From the NCBI GenBank assembly GCA_021809895.1, contig JAJZJU010000018.1, positions 1-32,732 of the forward strand: a stretch of DNA of 32,732 nucleotides. The letters are read 5' to 3'. Numbering within the stretch: position 1 is the first letter of the stretch; each line of letters begins with the position of its first letter. The notes under the pieces were generated by a model, which saw nothing but the letters and a program-made list of their open reading frames with translations, made no database searches and was not told the DNA's origin. Below, in pieces: positions 24,067 through 32,602 of the stretch. Made by a program: the position numbers and the translations under genes. This stretch comes from a bacterium. Lineage in GTDB: Bacteria; Chloroflexota; Dormibacteria; Aeolococcales; Bog-877.

Positions 24067-25581
24067 CTAGTTCAACCTCGAGGTCGCGCCGCCGTACCAG
24101 TCCACCGCCTCTTCGGCCGTGCGGATGGTGATTGCCCGAACATTGGTGAAGTCGTGGAAGGACTCCCATCCCCCTTCCCGGCCAATGCCGCTTTCACGAA
24201 CCCCTCCCCAGGGGGAACTCGGATCCAAGCGGTGGTGGTCATTGACCCACACCATGCCGAAGCGAAGTCTCCCAGCCACGCGGTGGGCCCGCGCGACATC
24301 ATTGGTCCAGATCGCGGAGCCCAGGCCGAAGGCGGAGTCGTTGGCCATGCTCACCGCCTCCTGCTCACCAGTGAAGGGAATGACCACCGCCACCGGTCCG
24401 AAGATCTCCTCGCGGGAGATGGCCATGTCGTTGCTTGCTCCCGACAGGATTGTGGGCTCCACGAAATACCCACCCTCGCAGCCAGCAACCTGGGCCCGCC
24501 GCCCGCCCGTCTCCAAAGTCGCACCCTCGGCTATGCCACGGGCCACGTGGCCGAGGATGCGGTCGCAGGCCCGAGCCGAGATGACGGGGCCGAGTTGGGT
24601 TCGTTCATCTCGAGGGTCACCGATGCGGAGGCCACGCGCCACCCGTACGAAGGCAGCCAGGAAGGCGGCGTGGATGCGGCTGTCGACCAAGAAGCGGCTG
24701 CCGGCGATGCAGGTCTGCCCGGCTCCTATGAAGGCCGCGAACGCGGCCCCTCTTGCCGCCGCCTCTATGTCGGCATCCTCAAAGATGATCACGGGGGTCT
24801 TGCCCCCCAGTTCCACTGTGCACTTGGCGAACCGGTTGGCCGCCGCCAAGGCGATCTGCCGGCCCACCTGGGTGCCTCCCGTGAAGGTCACCTTGCCAAC
24901 CTTGGGATGGGCGGCGAGGGCCGCTCCGGCCGTCGGTCCGCGACCGGGGACAACGTTGAGCACTCCACTGGGGATCCCGGCCTCGAGGGCCATGTGCCCG
25001 AGCGCCAAGGCTGTAAGAGGGGTTTGCTCAGAGGGCTTCAGGACTACGGAGTTGCCGGTGGCAAGGGCCGGCGCCAGGCTCTTCGAAGCGATCATCAGAG
25101 GGTGGTTGAAGGAAGCGAGTATCCCTGCCACCCCTACCGGAAAGCGACTCACGTACGAGTGGTATGGGCCCGGCATCGGCACCACCGCCGAACGATCCGC
25201 CAGCAGTAGTGCGGCATTGTATCGGTACCATTCGGAAAGACGTCCGATCTGGGCCCTGGTTTCCGCGATGGGCCGGCCGTTGTTGGTCGCCTCGAGCTCA
25301 TAGAGCTCGGAAAGATGGGACTCGATGAGCGCAGCGAACCGATTCAGAGTCAAGGCTCGCTCTTGAATTGGGAGCTCGCTCCAGGCCCCCTCCTCGAACG
25401 CCCGGGCGCCTGACTCCACCGCTTTCCCAATGTCGCCTGGTGAGGCGGCTTCGACCAGCGCCAGCCGGCTACCGGTGGCGGGGTTGACTATCTCCAGCTG
25501 GTCCTCCTCTCCCGCGACCTCACTGCCGTCGATCAGCAGGCCGTGGTTCCGGACTTGGCCCTGGGTATCAGTGGTGCTCAC
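24067..25581 (-). CDS. NAD(P)+-dependent aldehyde dehydrogenase
   Basis: 504 residues from the GTG at 25581. Cofactor motif KPSEQTP near 182-188, FTGGTQVG near 233-240, general base E257 (VELGGK) and nucleophile C291 (GQTCIAGSR) are all present, as is EIFGPVAVVIPF. Length is standard. It oxidises an aldehyde to the acid in the cytoplasm. It lies 61 nt downstream of livF2 and abuts the crotonase gene, so it belongs to operon 2 and probably acts on an intermediate of the imported compound. It resembles betaine/aromatic-aldehyde dehydrogenases in general pattern. The substrate is not assignable. Confidence 0.95.
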   Translation of the reverse strand: MSTTDTQGQVRNHGLLIDGSEVAGEEDQLEIVNPATGSRLALVEAASPGDIGKAVESGARAFEEGAWSELPIQERALTLNRFAALIESHLSELYELEATNNGRPIAETRAQIGRLSEWYRYNAALLLADRSAVVPMPGPYHSYVSRFPVGVAGILASFNHPLMIASKSLAPALATGNSVVLKPSEQTPLTALALGHMALEAGIPSGVLNVVPGRGPTAGAALAAHPKVGKVTFTGGTQVGRQIALAAANRFAKCTVELGGKTPVIIFEDADIEAAARGAAFAAFIGAGQTCIAGSRFLVDSRIHAAFLAAFVRVARGLRIGDPRDERTQLGPVISARACDRILGHVARGIAEGATLETGGRRAQVAGCEGGYFVEPTILSGASNDMAISREEIFGPVAVVIPFTGEQEAVSMANDSAFGLGSAIWTNDVARAHRVAGRLRFGMVWVNDHHRLDPSSPWGGVRESGIGREGGWESFHDFTNVRAITIRTAEEAVDWYGGATSRLN

Positions 25582-25642
25582 GACCGAGCCTGTTCGCGCC
25601 GACTGTGGCCTGCAGCCAGGGGTGGGTCAGCGGGAGCTCTCC

Positions 25643-26398
25643 TCACTCGGCCACCTTGGCGGATGAGCCCGCCGTCATCCCGAGGAAGAGGGTCCCGAGG
25701 TCAGGCATCTGGGCCAGGTCTTGTGCGCTCTGGTCCAGACGGACCTGGCCATCCGTGAGCACGTAGCCCCATTTCGCGATCTCCAGGGCCATGGCGACCC
25801 GCTGCTCTATTAATAGGACAGCCCGCCCGTGCTGTGCCAGCGAGGTGACGATGTCGTTGAGGACGTGGGCGGCCACCTGGGGGGACAGGTTGGCGGTGGG
25901 TTCATCGAGAATGAGCAGGCGGGGGTCGGCCATCAGTGCTCTGGCCACTCCCAGCATCTTCTGCTCGCCCCCGCTGAGGGCACGGGCCACTCGCCGCCGC
26001 AGCGCGCGAAGCGCCGGGAAGGTGTCCAGGGCGAACTCGGTTCGTTGCCGGGTGTCGGCCTTGCTGAGGCGGTAGGCTCCCATCTCGAGGTTCTCCTGCA
26101 CTGTCAGGGTCGGGAACACGTCATGCAGCTGGGGCACGTATCCCATGCCGTGACGCATGCGCTCGTCCTCCCGCATGGAGGTCATGTCGAGGTCGCCAAG
26201 CCGCACCGAGCCGGTCATGGCCGGCAGCTCGCCCGTGACGGCCTTGACCAGGGTGCTCTTGCCAGCTCCGTTGGGTCCCACCACCACCACCACCTCGCCC
26301 AGCCCCACTTGGATCGACACGTCCCGGACGACCGGCACCCGGCTGTATCCGGCGGTGAGTCCGGTGACTGATAAGAACGGGGTTTCGCGGTCTGTCAC
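25643..26398 (-). CDS. livF: ABC transporter ATPase LivF (operon 2)
   Basis: 251 residues from a GTG with GGAGG about 10 nt upstream. Walker A GPNGAGKS, Q-loop YVPQLHDVFPTLTVQENLEMG, signature LSGGEQKM, Walker B LLILDEPTANLSP and the LivF-type VLLIEQ in place of the H-loop. Energises import with LivG. It has a C-terminal tail of about 15 residues beyond the domain. Fifth gene of the second importer cluster. Confidence 0.94.
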   Translation of the reverse strand: MTDRETPFLSVTGLTAGYSRVPVVRDVSIQVGLGEVVVVVGPNGAGKSTLVKAVTGELPAMTGSVRLGDLDMTSMREDERMRHGMGYVPQLHDVFPTLTVQENLEMGAYRLSKADTRQRTEFALDTFPALRALRRRVARALSGGEQKMLGVARALMADPRLLILDEPTANLSPQVAAHVLNDIVTSLAQHGRAVLLIEQRVAMALEIAKWGYVLTDGQVRLDQSAQDLAQMPDLGTLFLGMTAGSSAKVAE

Positions 26399-26440
26399 GG
26401 GCGATGCGCCTCCACAGGGCCTGTTGCTGTCACGATCTGG

Positions 26441-27274
26441 CTAGGAGAGGTAGGCCGACTGCACGGTTGCATCCTGCGCCACCTCCTCGAAGGTGCCGCT
26501 GGCGATCACCTCCCCAAAGGCCATGACCATCACCCGGTCGCACAGCTTGCGGACCACCTCCATGGCGTGCTCGACCACGACGATGGCGAGACCGTCCCGA
26601 CTGATGCCGCGAAGGTCGGAGATGAGCTTGCCGGTCAGATGGGGAGCGACTCCCACCATCGGCTCGTCCAGCAGGAGTACCTTCGGTCGGCGCATCAAAC
26701 AGCGCATGATCTCGACCAATCGCCGCTGGCCCCCGCTCAACTCGCCGCCGTAGAGGTTGGCAACCTGAGTCATCTCGAATCGCTCCAGGACCTCCCAGGC
26801 GTGGCTGACCAGTTCCTGTTCGCGCTGCGCGGTACGACGAGGATGAAGCACCACCGCCTTCAGGGATGAACCGGTGTCCCCCTCCGCGGCGGTCACCAGG
26901 TTCTCGAAGACTGTCATCCTGGAGAATTCACTGGTGGTCTGAAATGTGCGTGCCAGCCCCAGCCGCGCCCGCTGGTGGGGCAGAAGACCGCTTACCTCGT
27001 GGCCGTCGAGACTGATGGTCCCGCTGGCACGTCGCACCTGGCCGCCCAGGGCGGCCAGAAATGAGGACTTCCCGGCCCCGTTGGGTCCGATGATTCCCAA
27101 CACCTCGCCGGCCGCGACCGACAGCGACACCCGGTTGACCGCGTGCACCCCCCCGTAGTCGACCACCACGTCCTTCGCCACCAAGACCGGCTGACCCTGG
27201 TTCTCGGGTTTGGCACTGGTCCCCTCTCGATCAGTGGCGAAGGTCAGGTTCTGGCCCTGTCCGGCAGCACTCAT
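26441..27274 (-). CDS. livG: ABC transporter ATPase LivG (operon 2)
   Basis: 277 residues from the ATG at 27274, which shares ATGA with the livM stop. The longer open frame to 27409 is a shadow. Walker A GPNGAGKS, LARTFQTTSEFSRMTVFENL, signature LSGGQRRL, Walker B VLLLDEPMVGVAP and H-switch VVEHAM. A hydrophilic N-terminal extension of about 30 residues precedes the ATPase domain. In contrast to the operon 1 LivG, all motifs are canonical. Confidence 0.94.
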   Translation of the reverse strand: MSAAGQGQNLTFATDREGTSAKPENQGQPVLVAKDVVVDYGGVHAVNRVSLSVAAGEVLGIIGPNGAGKSSFLAALGGQVRRASGTISLDGHEVSGLLPHQRARLGLARTFQTTSEFSRMTVFENLVTAAEGDTGSSLKAVVLHPRRTAQREQELVSHAWEVLERFEMTQVANLYGGELSGGQRRLVEIMRCLMRRPKVLLLDEPMVGVAPHLTGKLISDLRGISRDGLAIVVVEHAMEVVRKLCDRVMVMAFGEVIASGTFEEVAQDATVQSAYLS

Positions 27275-28272
27275 CGGGGCGCCGCCTCCGGCTGCAGGGC
27301 ACCGGGCTCGAGCGCGCCCGGTGGAGTGACATGGAGTCGGCGCTCGGGTAGGATTCCGCGGGGACGGAAGAAGATGCAGAGCATCCAGGCCAGCCCTATC
27401 ACCACCCACTCCAACGAGGCGGTCAGGCCCGGGTAGCCGATGGCGGGCAGAAAGCGCGGGATCTCAAGAAAGATAACCGGCACCAGCAGGACCCCGAGCA
27501 CCACCCCACGGTAGTTGCCGACGCCACCGACGAAGATGGCGGTGAAGATTACGAAGGTCTCAGCGTAGCCCCAGGCCCCTGGAGACCAGGCGCCGATGTA
27601 CTCCACCAAGAGCCCCCCGCTGAGACCGGCGATGGCCCCTCCGATGACGAAGACCTGCAGGCGCAGCGAGGTGATGTTCAAGCCCATGGCCGAGGCCGCG
27701 CCCTGGTTGTCCCTCATCGCCCGCAGCGAGCGCCCCCAGGGTGAGCGGGACAACCAGCTCACGCCGACAAAGACCACGGCAACAACCACCAGTGACCACA
27801 CTGTGTAGAGCCAGGGAGACTGAGTGGCAGTCACTCCGAAGAGTTGGCCGAGGGGCCACCCGACACCGGTCAGTCCGTTGGAGCCATTGAACAGCGGGAC
27901 GTCCGCCGATACCACCTGGAGTGCGATCAGGGAGACGATCAGAAGCACCGCGGCCTGATAGTCGCGGCGCATTCGTCGCAGGCTGAAGAGCCCGACCAGC
28001 AACGACAAGAGCGCCCCGGCGGCGGTGGCGGCCAGCAGATCCAGTGGGAATGGGAGATGCGCCCCCAGGATGTACTGCTGATACGACCCCGCCCCCAGAC
28101 TGGGCCCCAGGGTCACTACCGCAGCCACGTAGGCCCCCACGGCCTGGAAGACGATGTAGCCGAAGTTGACCACTCCCGCGTAGCCGAACTGCAGGTTGAG
28201 GGCGATCCCCGAGAGCAGGTCGACAGCGAAGTAGATCAGAAGCGTGGCGACGTAGAAGCCCCAAGCGCTCAT
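27271..28272 (-). CDS. livM: branched-chain amino acid-type ABC transporter permease LivM (operon 2)
   Basis: 333 residues from the ATG at 28272, with GAAGGAGG about 11 nt upstream. The family signature LSGIALNLQFGYAGVVNFGYIVFQAVGAYVAAVV lies near the start. SLRAMRDNQGAASAMGLNITSLRLQVFVIGGAIAGLSGGLL is the cytoplasmic loop, and FVIFTAIFVGGVGNYRGVVLG follows. Multiple membrane helices, and a Pro/Ala-rich C-terminal tail. The livG gene overlaps its stop by 4 nt. Some LivM proteins are fused to LivG; this one is not. Confidence 0.93.
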   Translation of the reverse strand: MSAWGFYVATLLIYFAVDLLSGIALNLQFGYAGVVNFGYIVFQAVGAYVAAVVTLGPSLGAGSYQQYILGAHLPFPLDLLAATAAGALLSLLVGLFSLRRMRRDYQAAVLLIVSLIALQVVSADVPLFNGSNGLTGVGWPLGQLFGVTATQSPWLYTVWSLVVVAVVFVGVSWLSRSPWGRSLRAMRDNQGAASAMGLNITSLRLQVFVIGGAIAGLSGGLLVEYIGAWSPGAWGYAETFVIFTAIFVGGVGNYRGVVLGVLLVPVIFLEIPRFLPAIGYPGLTASLEWVVIGLAWMLCIFFRPRGILPERRLHVTPPGALEPGALQPEAAPR

Positions 28273-28345
28273 CGGGATGCTGCCTCCTTCTGGCCGGACC
28301 AAGGGTGCGACGCCGGGTTGGACCGCAGAGGTCGAGGGTTGATGT

Positions 28346-29233
28346 TCATAGCACTAGCTGGCGGTCTTCGTCGCCAGCGATCACGGCCCCGGGCCGAAGC
28401 AGGAGGACCACCACCAGGATCGCGAAGCCGGCCACTGTGCTGTAACCACCAGCCCCGAGTCCGGCCACCACCTCGGTGACGATGCCGATGACCAGCGACG
28501 CTCCCACAGCCCCCTTCAGTGATCCCACTCCGCCTAGGATGGCGGCCGCGATTATGAGGGGAAGGAACAGCTCCCCGGTGGTGTAGTCGACGCTCTGAGT
28601 GCTGATGATGTAGACGACGCCTGCCAGGCCGCAGAGGAAGCCGCTGGCCAGCCAGGTTATCAGCACGACGCGGCCGGTCTGGATGCCGCACGAACGCGCC
28701 AGGCTGGGTTCCACGGCGGTGGCGCGCAGCGCCTTGCCCATCTTGGTGAACTTGAGGGCTGCCTCGGCGACCACGAGAATGACTATCGCGAGAATCACGA
28801 TCCCGACCTGCACCGGGGTCAGCACGATCGATCCCAGGTGAACCGGGGCGGCCTGGAGCACGGTGTAGCTATAGATGGAGTTTTGGGATATCGCCTGGAT
28901 GCTGTAGTCGATCACCAGGGACATGCCCAGGGTGACCATCATCATCTCGAACAGCTGGGTGCGCCGCCGGGCGTACTGTCTCAGCACGCCGCGCCCGAGG
29001 ACCACTGTGGCCACGGCCCCGGCGGCCCCGCCCAGCAGAAGTCCGAGCCACGGGTTCACCCTTGCCGCCTCCAGCAGGTAGGCGGTGAAGCCCCCAATGG
29101 TCATCACCGATCCGAAGCTCAGGTTGAGGACATTGGTGAGGCCGAACTGGAGGGTGAAACCCATGGCGGCCACCGACAGGATCGCGGCGACCACGATCCC
29201 GTCGGCGACCGATGAGAGTAGCTGTCCCGGCAA
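28346..29233 (-). CDS. livH: branched-chain amino acid-type ABC transporter permease LivH (operon 2)
   Basis: 295 residues from a TTG lying 1 nt after the livK stop, with AAGGGGG upstream inside livK. LivH signatures: AAMGFTLQFGLTNVLNLSFGSVMTIGGFTAYLL near residue 22, LRATAVEPSLARSCGIQTGRVVLITWLASGFLCGLAGVVY, and IIAAAILGGVGSLKGAVGASLVIGI. It pairs with LivM. Unlike operon 1 there is no hairpin between livK and livH here. Confidence 0.93.
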   Translation of the reverse strand: MPGQLLSSVADGIVVAAILSVAAMGFTLQFGLTNVLNLSFGSVMTIGGFTAYLLEAARVNPWLGLLLGGAAGAVATVVLGRGVLRQYARRRTQLFEMMMVTLGMSLVIDYSIQAISQNSIYSYTVLQAAPVHLGSIVLTPVQVGIVILAIVILVVAEAALKFTKMGKALRATAVEPSLARSCGIQTGRVVLITWLASGFLCGLAGVVYIISTQSVDYTTGELFLPLIIAAAILGGVGSLKGAVGASLVIGIVTEVVAGLGAGGYSTVAGFAILVVVLLLRPGAVIAGDEDRQLVL

Positions 29234-29234
29234 G

Positions 29235-30536
29235 CTACGCGACCCCCTTCACCTTGACAGCCTCGATGGCGGAGACGGGCACGGTGCCCAGGGAGATGGT
29301 GGTTCCGGAAGGGGACAGGGTGACGGCCTCCTGATTGCCATAGGAGTTGTGGTACTTGTTGAAGTCAATCAGGCCGGTGGCTCCGTAGTACTGGATTTGC
29401 TTGCCCGCCTTCAGGGCCTTGACGCCCTGGGCAAAGGTGTAGACCACCGTCTTGCCGGGCCCAGGGTTGCAGACCTTGGCCATGTAGCTGTTGAACACGG
29501 ATGGCTTGGTGCTCTTGGCCGCCACCATGGCGAGCGCCATGCCGATCATGCCGTCGTAGTAGGTGATCGCGAATGGGTTGATCTGGGCCACGCTGGCCGA
29601 GACCGGCAGCTGCGATGCGGCCCCCTTGACGGCGTTATTCCAGGCGGTCACAGCCGCCGTGGGCTTGGACGGGGCGGCGATCATGGCGGTGAAATACTTC
29701 TGGAAGTCGGTTGCGCCCACCGCACCCTTGATGGCCGTGAGCACAGGCGATGTGTACATGGCCTCGGTCCCAATGATCGGCACCAGCCCACCCAGCGACT
29801 TCAGCTCGCCGTAGAAGGTGCCGGCGGTGCCCGCGGGCGCCTCGGTCATGATCACCTGCGGGTGGGCTGCGATCAGCTGGTTTACCTGCGATTGGTATGA
29901 GCTCTGGCTCGGGGTGAGGGTGATGTTGGCGACGATCGAGACGTGGAGGGCCTTGAGGCTCTGAATGACACCGGGAAGGTCGCCCTGCGAGCCCGGGTCG
30001 GAGCCGAAAACAGCGGCGACTCTGGTGTAACCCTTGTGCTTGGCCCACAGAGCCATGGCCGTCCCGTTGGCCGAGTCGGGTGGGAACAGCCTCCAGAAGT
30101 AGGGGTACTTGCTCTGGTCGTAGGCCGACTCGCCGGCGACCGCGGTCATGGGGATGTGAGCAGAGTTCAGTACCGGGACGATGGTCGGAGCCGACGCCGT
30201 CCCGGGTCCGGCCACCATCACCAGGTTACTGGTGGTGGCCAGCATCTGCTGCACCGCCGGCAGGGCGTCGGCTGGATCGCCCCTGGTGTCGACGCCCTTG
30301 TACACCAGCTTGTGGCCCAGGACTCCGCCCGCATGATTGATCTCGTAGATCGCTGGCAGGATCCCCTCAGACTGGTTCGATCCCTCGAAGCTGCTGGTGC
30401 CGGTGATGGCGATGACGCCACCCACCACCAGCGGACCCTTGGCGGTGGTGGCCGATGTCGCGGACGCGCCGCAGCCGGCCACGACCGCGCCCAGAGCGGT
30501 CACCGATGCGACCAGCATCAACCTCGGTATGCGCAC
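29235..30536 (-). CDS. livK: branched-chain amino acid-type ABC transporter substrate-binding lipoprotein (operon 2)
   Basis: 433 residues from the GTG at 30536 with AGGAGG about 8 nt upstream. The ATG-like frame to 30575 is not supported. It has a lipoprotein signal with lipobox VVAGC, followed by a type I periplasmic-binding fold (LVVGGVIAITGTSSFEGSNQSEGILPAIYEINHAGGVLG, then MVAGPGTASAPTIVPVL). It is clearly different in sequence from the operon 1 LivK, so the two importers probably take different ligands. Context with an FAH hydrolase, aldehyde dehydrogenase and crotonase suggests an organic acid, perhaps aromatic or alicyclic. That is inference. Confidence 0.93.
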   Translation of the reverse strand: MRIPRLMLVASVTALGAVVAGCGASATSATTAKGPLVVGGVIAITGTSSFEGSNQSEGILPAIYEINHAGGVLGHKLVYKGVDTRGDPADALPAVQQMLATTSNLVMVAGPGTASAPTIVPVLNSAHIPMTAVAGESAYDQSKYPYFWRLFPPDSANGTAMALWAKHKGYTRVAAVFGSDPGSQGDLPGVIQSLKALHVSIVANITLTPSQSSYQSQVNQLIAAHPQVIMTEAPAGTAGTFYGELKSLGGLVPIIGTEAMYTSPVLTAIKGAVGATDFQKYFTAMIAAPSKPTAAVTAWNNAVKGAASQLPVSASVAQINPFAITYYDGMIGMALAMVAAKSTKPSVFNSYMAKVCNPGPGKTVVYTFAQGVKALKAGKQIQYYGATGLIDFNKYHNSYGNQEAVTLSPSGTTISLGTVPVSAIEAVKVKGVA

Positions 30537-30560
30537 TGTCGTTCCTCCTAGCAATGGTTG

Positions 30561-30584
30561 CCTCCAGCAGGGCACTGCTGGAGG
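30561..30584 (-). repeat. perfect 10-bp stem-loop in the livK2 leader
   Basis: CCTCCAGCAG-GGCA-CTGCTGGAGG, 24 nt before the livK2 start. It lies in the 151-nt gap after the FAH gene. It may end part of the FAH transcript, form an RNA 5' protecting structure, or be an operator. No U-tract follows. Confidence 0.5.
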
Positions 30585-30687
30585 AGGGCACTTCTTCGCA
30601 TTGGCGATATGAATGTGAATTTGCCGGGTGCGGTCAGGCTCTGGCCGGGCTGCTTCCCAGCCGCCACGGTCGAGAGCCCCTTGGCCA

Positions 30688-31572
30688 TCAGCCCGCCACG
30701 ACCGGGTTTGACAGGCGGCCCACCCGCTCTACCTCGACCGTCACCACGTCGCCGGCTCGGAGAAAGCGGGGCGGGTCGAAGCCGGCCCCGACGCCGCTGG
30801 GCGTACCCGTGGCGATGATGTCGCCGGGCTCCAGGGTGATGCCGGCGGAGATGGTGGCGATCAGGGTGGGGATGTCGAAGATGAGATCGGCGGTGTTCGC
30901 CGATTGCCGAAGCTCTCCATTCACCCAGGCTCGCACCGCCAGCTGGCTGGCGTCGACCTCGTCACGGGTGACCAGGCATGGCCCGAGCGGGCAGAAGCCA
31001 TCCAGAGACTTGCCCAGGAACCACTGCTGGTGGTTGCGCTGGAGGTCTCTGGCGGTTACGTCATTGAGGACCGTGTAGCCGAAGACGTGCTCCCATGCGT
31101 CGGCCTTGGCGATGAGGCGGCCCCCCAACCCCACCACCACCGCCAGCTCCGCCTCGTAGTCCAAGGCGCTGGTCAGGTCGGCGTGATTGGGAATGCCGTC
31201 GTTTGGGCCGATCACCGAGCTCGCAGCCTTGGTGAAGATGACGGGATAGGGAGACCCGGCGGAGGCCTGGGCCGGGCCGCTGTCGTAGCCGCTGCGCTCG
31301 AATTCGGCGGCGTGTTCCAGGTAGTTCTTGCCCACACAGAAGATCTCTCGGGAGCCGGGCTGGCAAGGGGCGAGCAGCCTCACCTGGTCCAGGGGTGTGC
31401 CCGCGCCCCCCCGGGCCGCCTGCGAGAGGCGCTCGGCGAGGTCGGGGGACCAGGCGCGAATGAGAGCGTCCATCCCGGCAGACTCAGGCTCCACGTCAAC
31501 CACGGTGTTGGCCTGTGGATCCAGGACCCCCACGCTCGCGGTCCCGCCACGGTCATAGCGGACAAGTCTCAC
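30688..31572 (-). CDS. fumarylacetoacetate hydrolase (FAH)-family protein
   Basis: 294 residues from the GTG at 31572. The C-terminal FAH domain (about 75-290) carries GKNYLEHA, metal ligands E140 and E142 (DYEAELAVVVG) and D171 (NDVTARDLQ), and GDIIATGTPSGVG. The N-terminal 70 residues are the short lead domain of the YcgM/HpcE-like group. Members hydrolyse acylpyruvates or 3-ketoacids or isomerise 2-hydroxy-dienoates from aromatic ring cleavage, using Mg2+ or Mn2+. It is the first gene of operon 2, preceded by a strong consensus promoter, and divergent from the GntR-type regulator. Confidence 0.94.
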   Translation of the reverse strand: MRLVRYDRGGTASVGVLDPQANTVVDVEPESAGMDALIRAWSPDLAERLSQAARGGAGTPLDQVRLLAPCQPGSREIFCVGKNYLEHAAEFERSGYDSGPAQASAGSPYPVIFTKAASSVIGPNDGIPNHADLTSALDYEAELAVVVGLGGRLIAKADAWEHVFGYTVLNDVTARDLQRNHQQWFLGKSLDGFCPLGPCLVTRDEVDASQLAVRAWVNGELRQSANTADLIFDIPTLIATISAGITLEPGDIIATGTPSGVGAGFDPPRFLRAGDVVTVEVERVGRLSNPVVAG

Positions 31573-31578
31573 TGGCGC

Positions 31579-31596
31579 ACCAATCGGACCAATCGG
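31579..31596. promoter_or_regulatory. tandem 9-bp repeat, ACCAATCGG x2, in the FAH leader
   Basis: Two exact back-to-back copies, 7 nt upstream of the FAH start codon and downstream of the predicted transcription start. A regulatory protein, such as the divergent GntR, might bind here. The function is inference. Confidence 0.4.
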
Positions 31597-31637
31597 TACG
31601 TCCTTGGCTGTTTGGTTGTCTTGGTCATGCGGCCGAA

Positions 31638-31666
31638 AGTCTAGGCGGCCTTCGCGGCATTGTCAA
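31638..31666 (-). promoter_or_regulatory. consensus promoter of operon 2
   Basis: On the minus strand TTGACA (31666-31661), a 17-nt spacer and TAGACT (31643-31638). The -35 is a perfect sigma-70 consensus. Predicted transcription start near 31631 and a leader of nearly 60 nt that holds the tandem 9-bp repeats. Confidence 0.7.
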
Positions 31667-31875
31667 GTCACACTGGAAGCGACACGAGCGGCGGGCCCAA
31701 GCCGGCCGCGATCGGATCTCGGGCACACCCCCACCTGACCGTACGAGAGTTGGCCTCCCCCTGACTTGTTTGGACCCTGGCCACCGGCCTCAACTCGGAC
31801 CATGACGGCGTGGTGGTCGAGTCCCGGAGGGGTCGCCAGCAGGGGTCAACGCACAACCAATTGCAACCATGGACA

Positions 31876-31884
31876 TGATAGGAT
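31876..31884 (+). promoter_or_regulatory. extended -10 of the GntR-type regulator gene
   Basis: TG-A-TAGGAT, an extended -10 pattern, with no clear -35. The predicted start near 31891 leaves a leader of about 7 nt before the ATG at 31898. Confidence 0.4.
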
Positions 31885-31897
31885 CTGGTCGAGGCAC

Positions 31898-32602
31898 ATG
31901 AGTTCTCAGATAGATCCGGCAGCAATCGTCGCCGACATGGTCGAGCGACAGATAGCAGAGAGGTCGCTCGGCCCGGGGGCACGGCTGCCGACGGAGCGTG
32001 AGTTGGCCCAGATGGCCGGGGTCGGTCGGGCTGCGGTTCGGCGGACTCTGGGATACCTAGAGGCGGAGGGCCGGGTCGTCCGGCAGGTCGGGCGAGGAAC
32101 GTTCGTGGCTCCCGCCGCCCCAGCCTTGATCAGAACCGACGGCCAGATGGAGACCAGTCCCTTCGAGATCATGACCGTACGCGCCCTGCTGGAGCCGGGA
32201 ATCATGCGCCTGGTGGTGATGTCCGCAACCAGCGCCGACTTCGCAGAGATGGAACGCTGCTTGCGGGGGGGCGACCAGGCCGCAGACTACTTGGAGTGGG
32301 AGGCGTGGGACACAGCCATGCACCGCAGTCTGGTCTCTGCGACCCACAACAACTTTCTGGTCCGGATCGGCGAGATGATCTCCTCGGCCCGCACCAATCC
32401 CGCCTGGGGAAGTCTGAAGCAGCGCAGCTCCACCGAGGAGCGCAGAGATCAGTACCGCGCAGACCACAGGGAGATCTTCCGGACTCTCCGCGAGCGCGAC
32501 GCCGGGCAGGCTGAGGCCGCCATGCGCCAACATCTGAGCCGGGTTCGCAGCCATCTCATCGGCGGCGCCGGCGAGAACGGGTTCGCCGATCCTCTGTCCT
32601 GA
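31898..32602 (+). CDS. GntR-family (FadR subfamily) transcriptional regulator
   Basis: 234 residues from the ATG at 31898, with GAGG close upstream. The winged-helix domain is at residues 1-70 (VERQIAERSLGPGARLPTERELAQMAGVGRAAVRRTLGYLEAEGRVVRQVGRGTFV). The all-helical FCD effector domain is at about 90-220 (FEIMTVRALLEPGIMRLVV, WDTAMHRSLVSATHNNFLVRI, DHREIFRTLRERDAGQAEAAMRQHL), with histidines that bind a metal in this family. It is divergent from operon 2 across a 325-nt spacer and is its likely repressor, relieved by the substrate or an intermediate. The upstream in-frame extension to 31766 is not supported. Confidence 0.94.
   Translation: MSSQIDPAAIVADMVERQIAERSLGPGARLPTERELAQMAGVGRAAVRRTLGYLEAEGRVVRQVGRGTFVAPAAPALIRTDGQMETSPFEIMTVRALLEPGIMRLVVMSATSADFAEMERCLRGGDQAADYLEWEAWDTAMHRSLVSATHNNFLVRIGEMISSARTNPAWGSLKQRSSTEERRDQYRADHREIFRTLRERDAGQAEAAMRQHLSRVRSHLIGGAGENGFADPLS

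Noticed and set aside
23926-25303. Plus-strand frames of 427 and 394 residues opposite the aldehyde dehydrogenase
   Set aside because: The minus-strand aldehyde dehydrogenase has every catalytic motif. These frames are codon-bias shadows.
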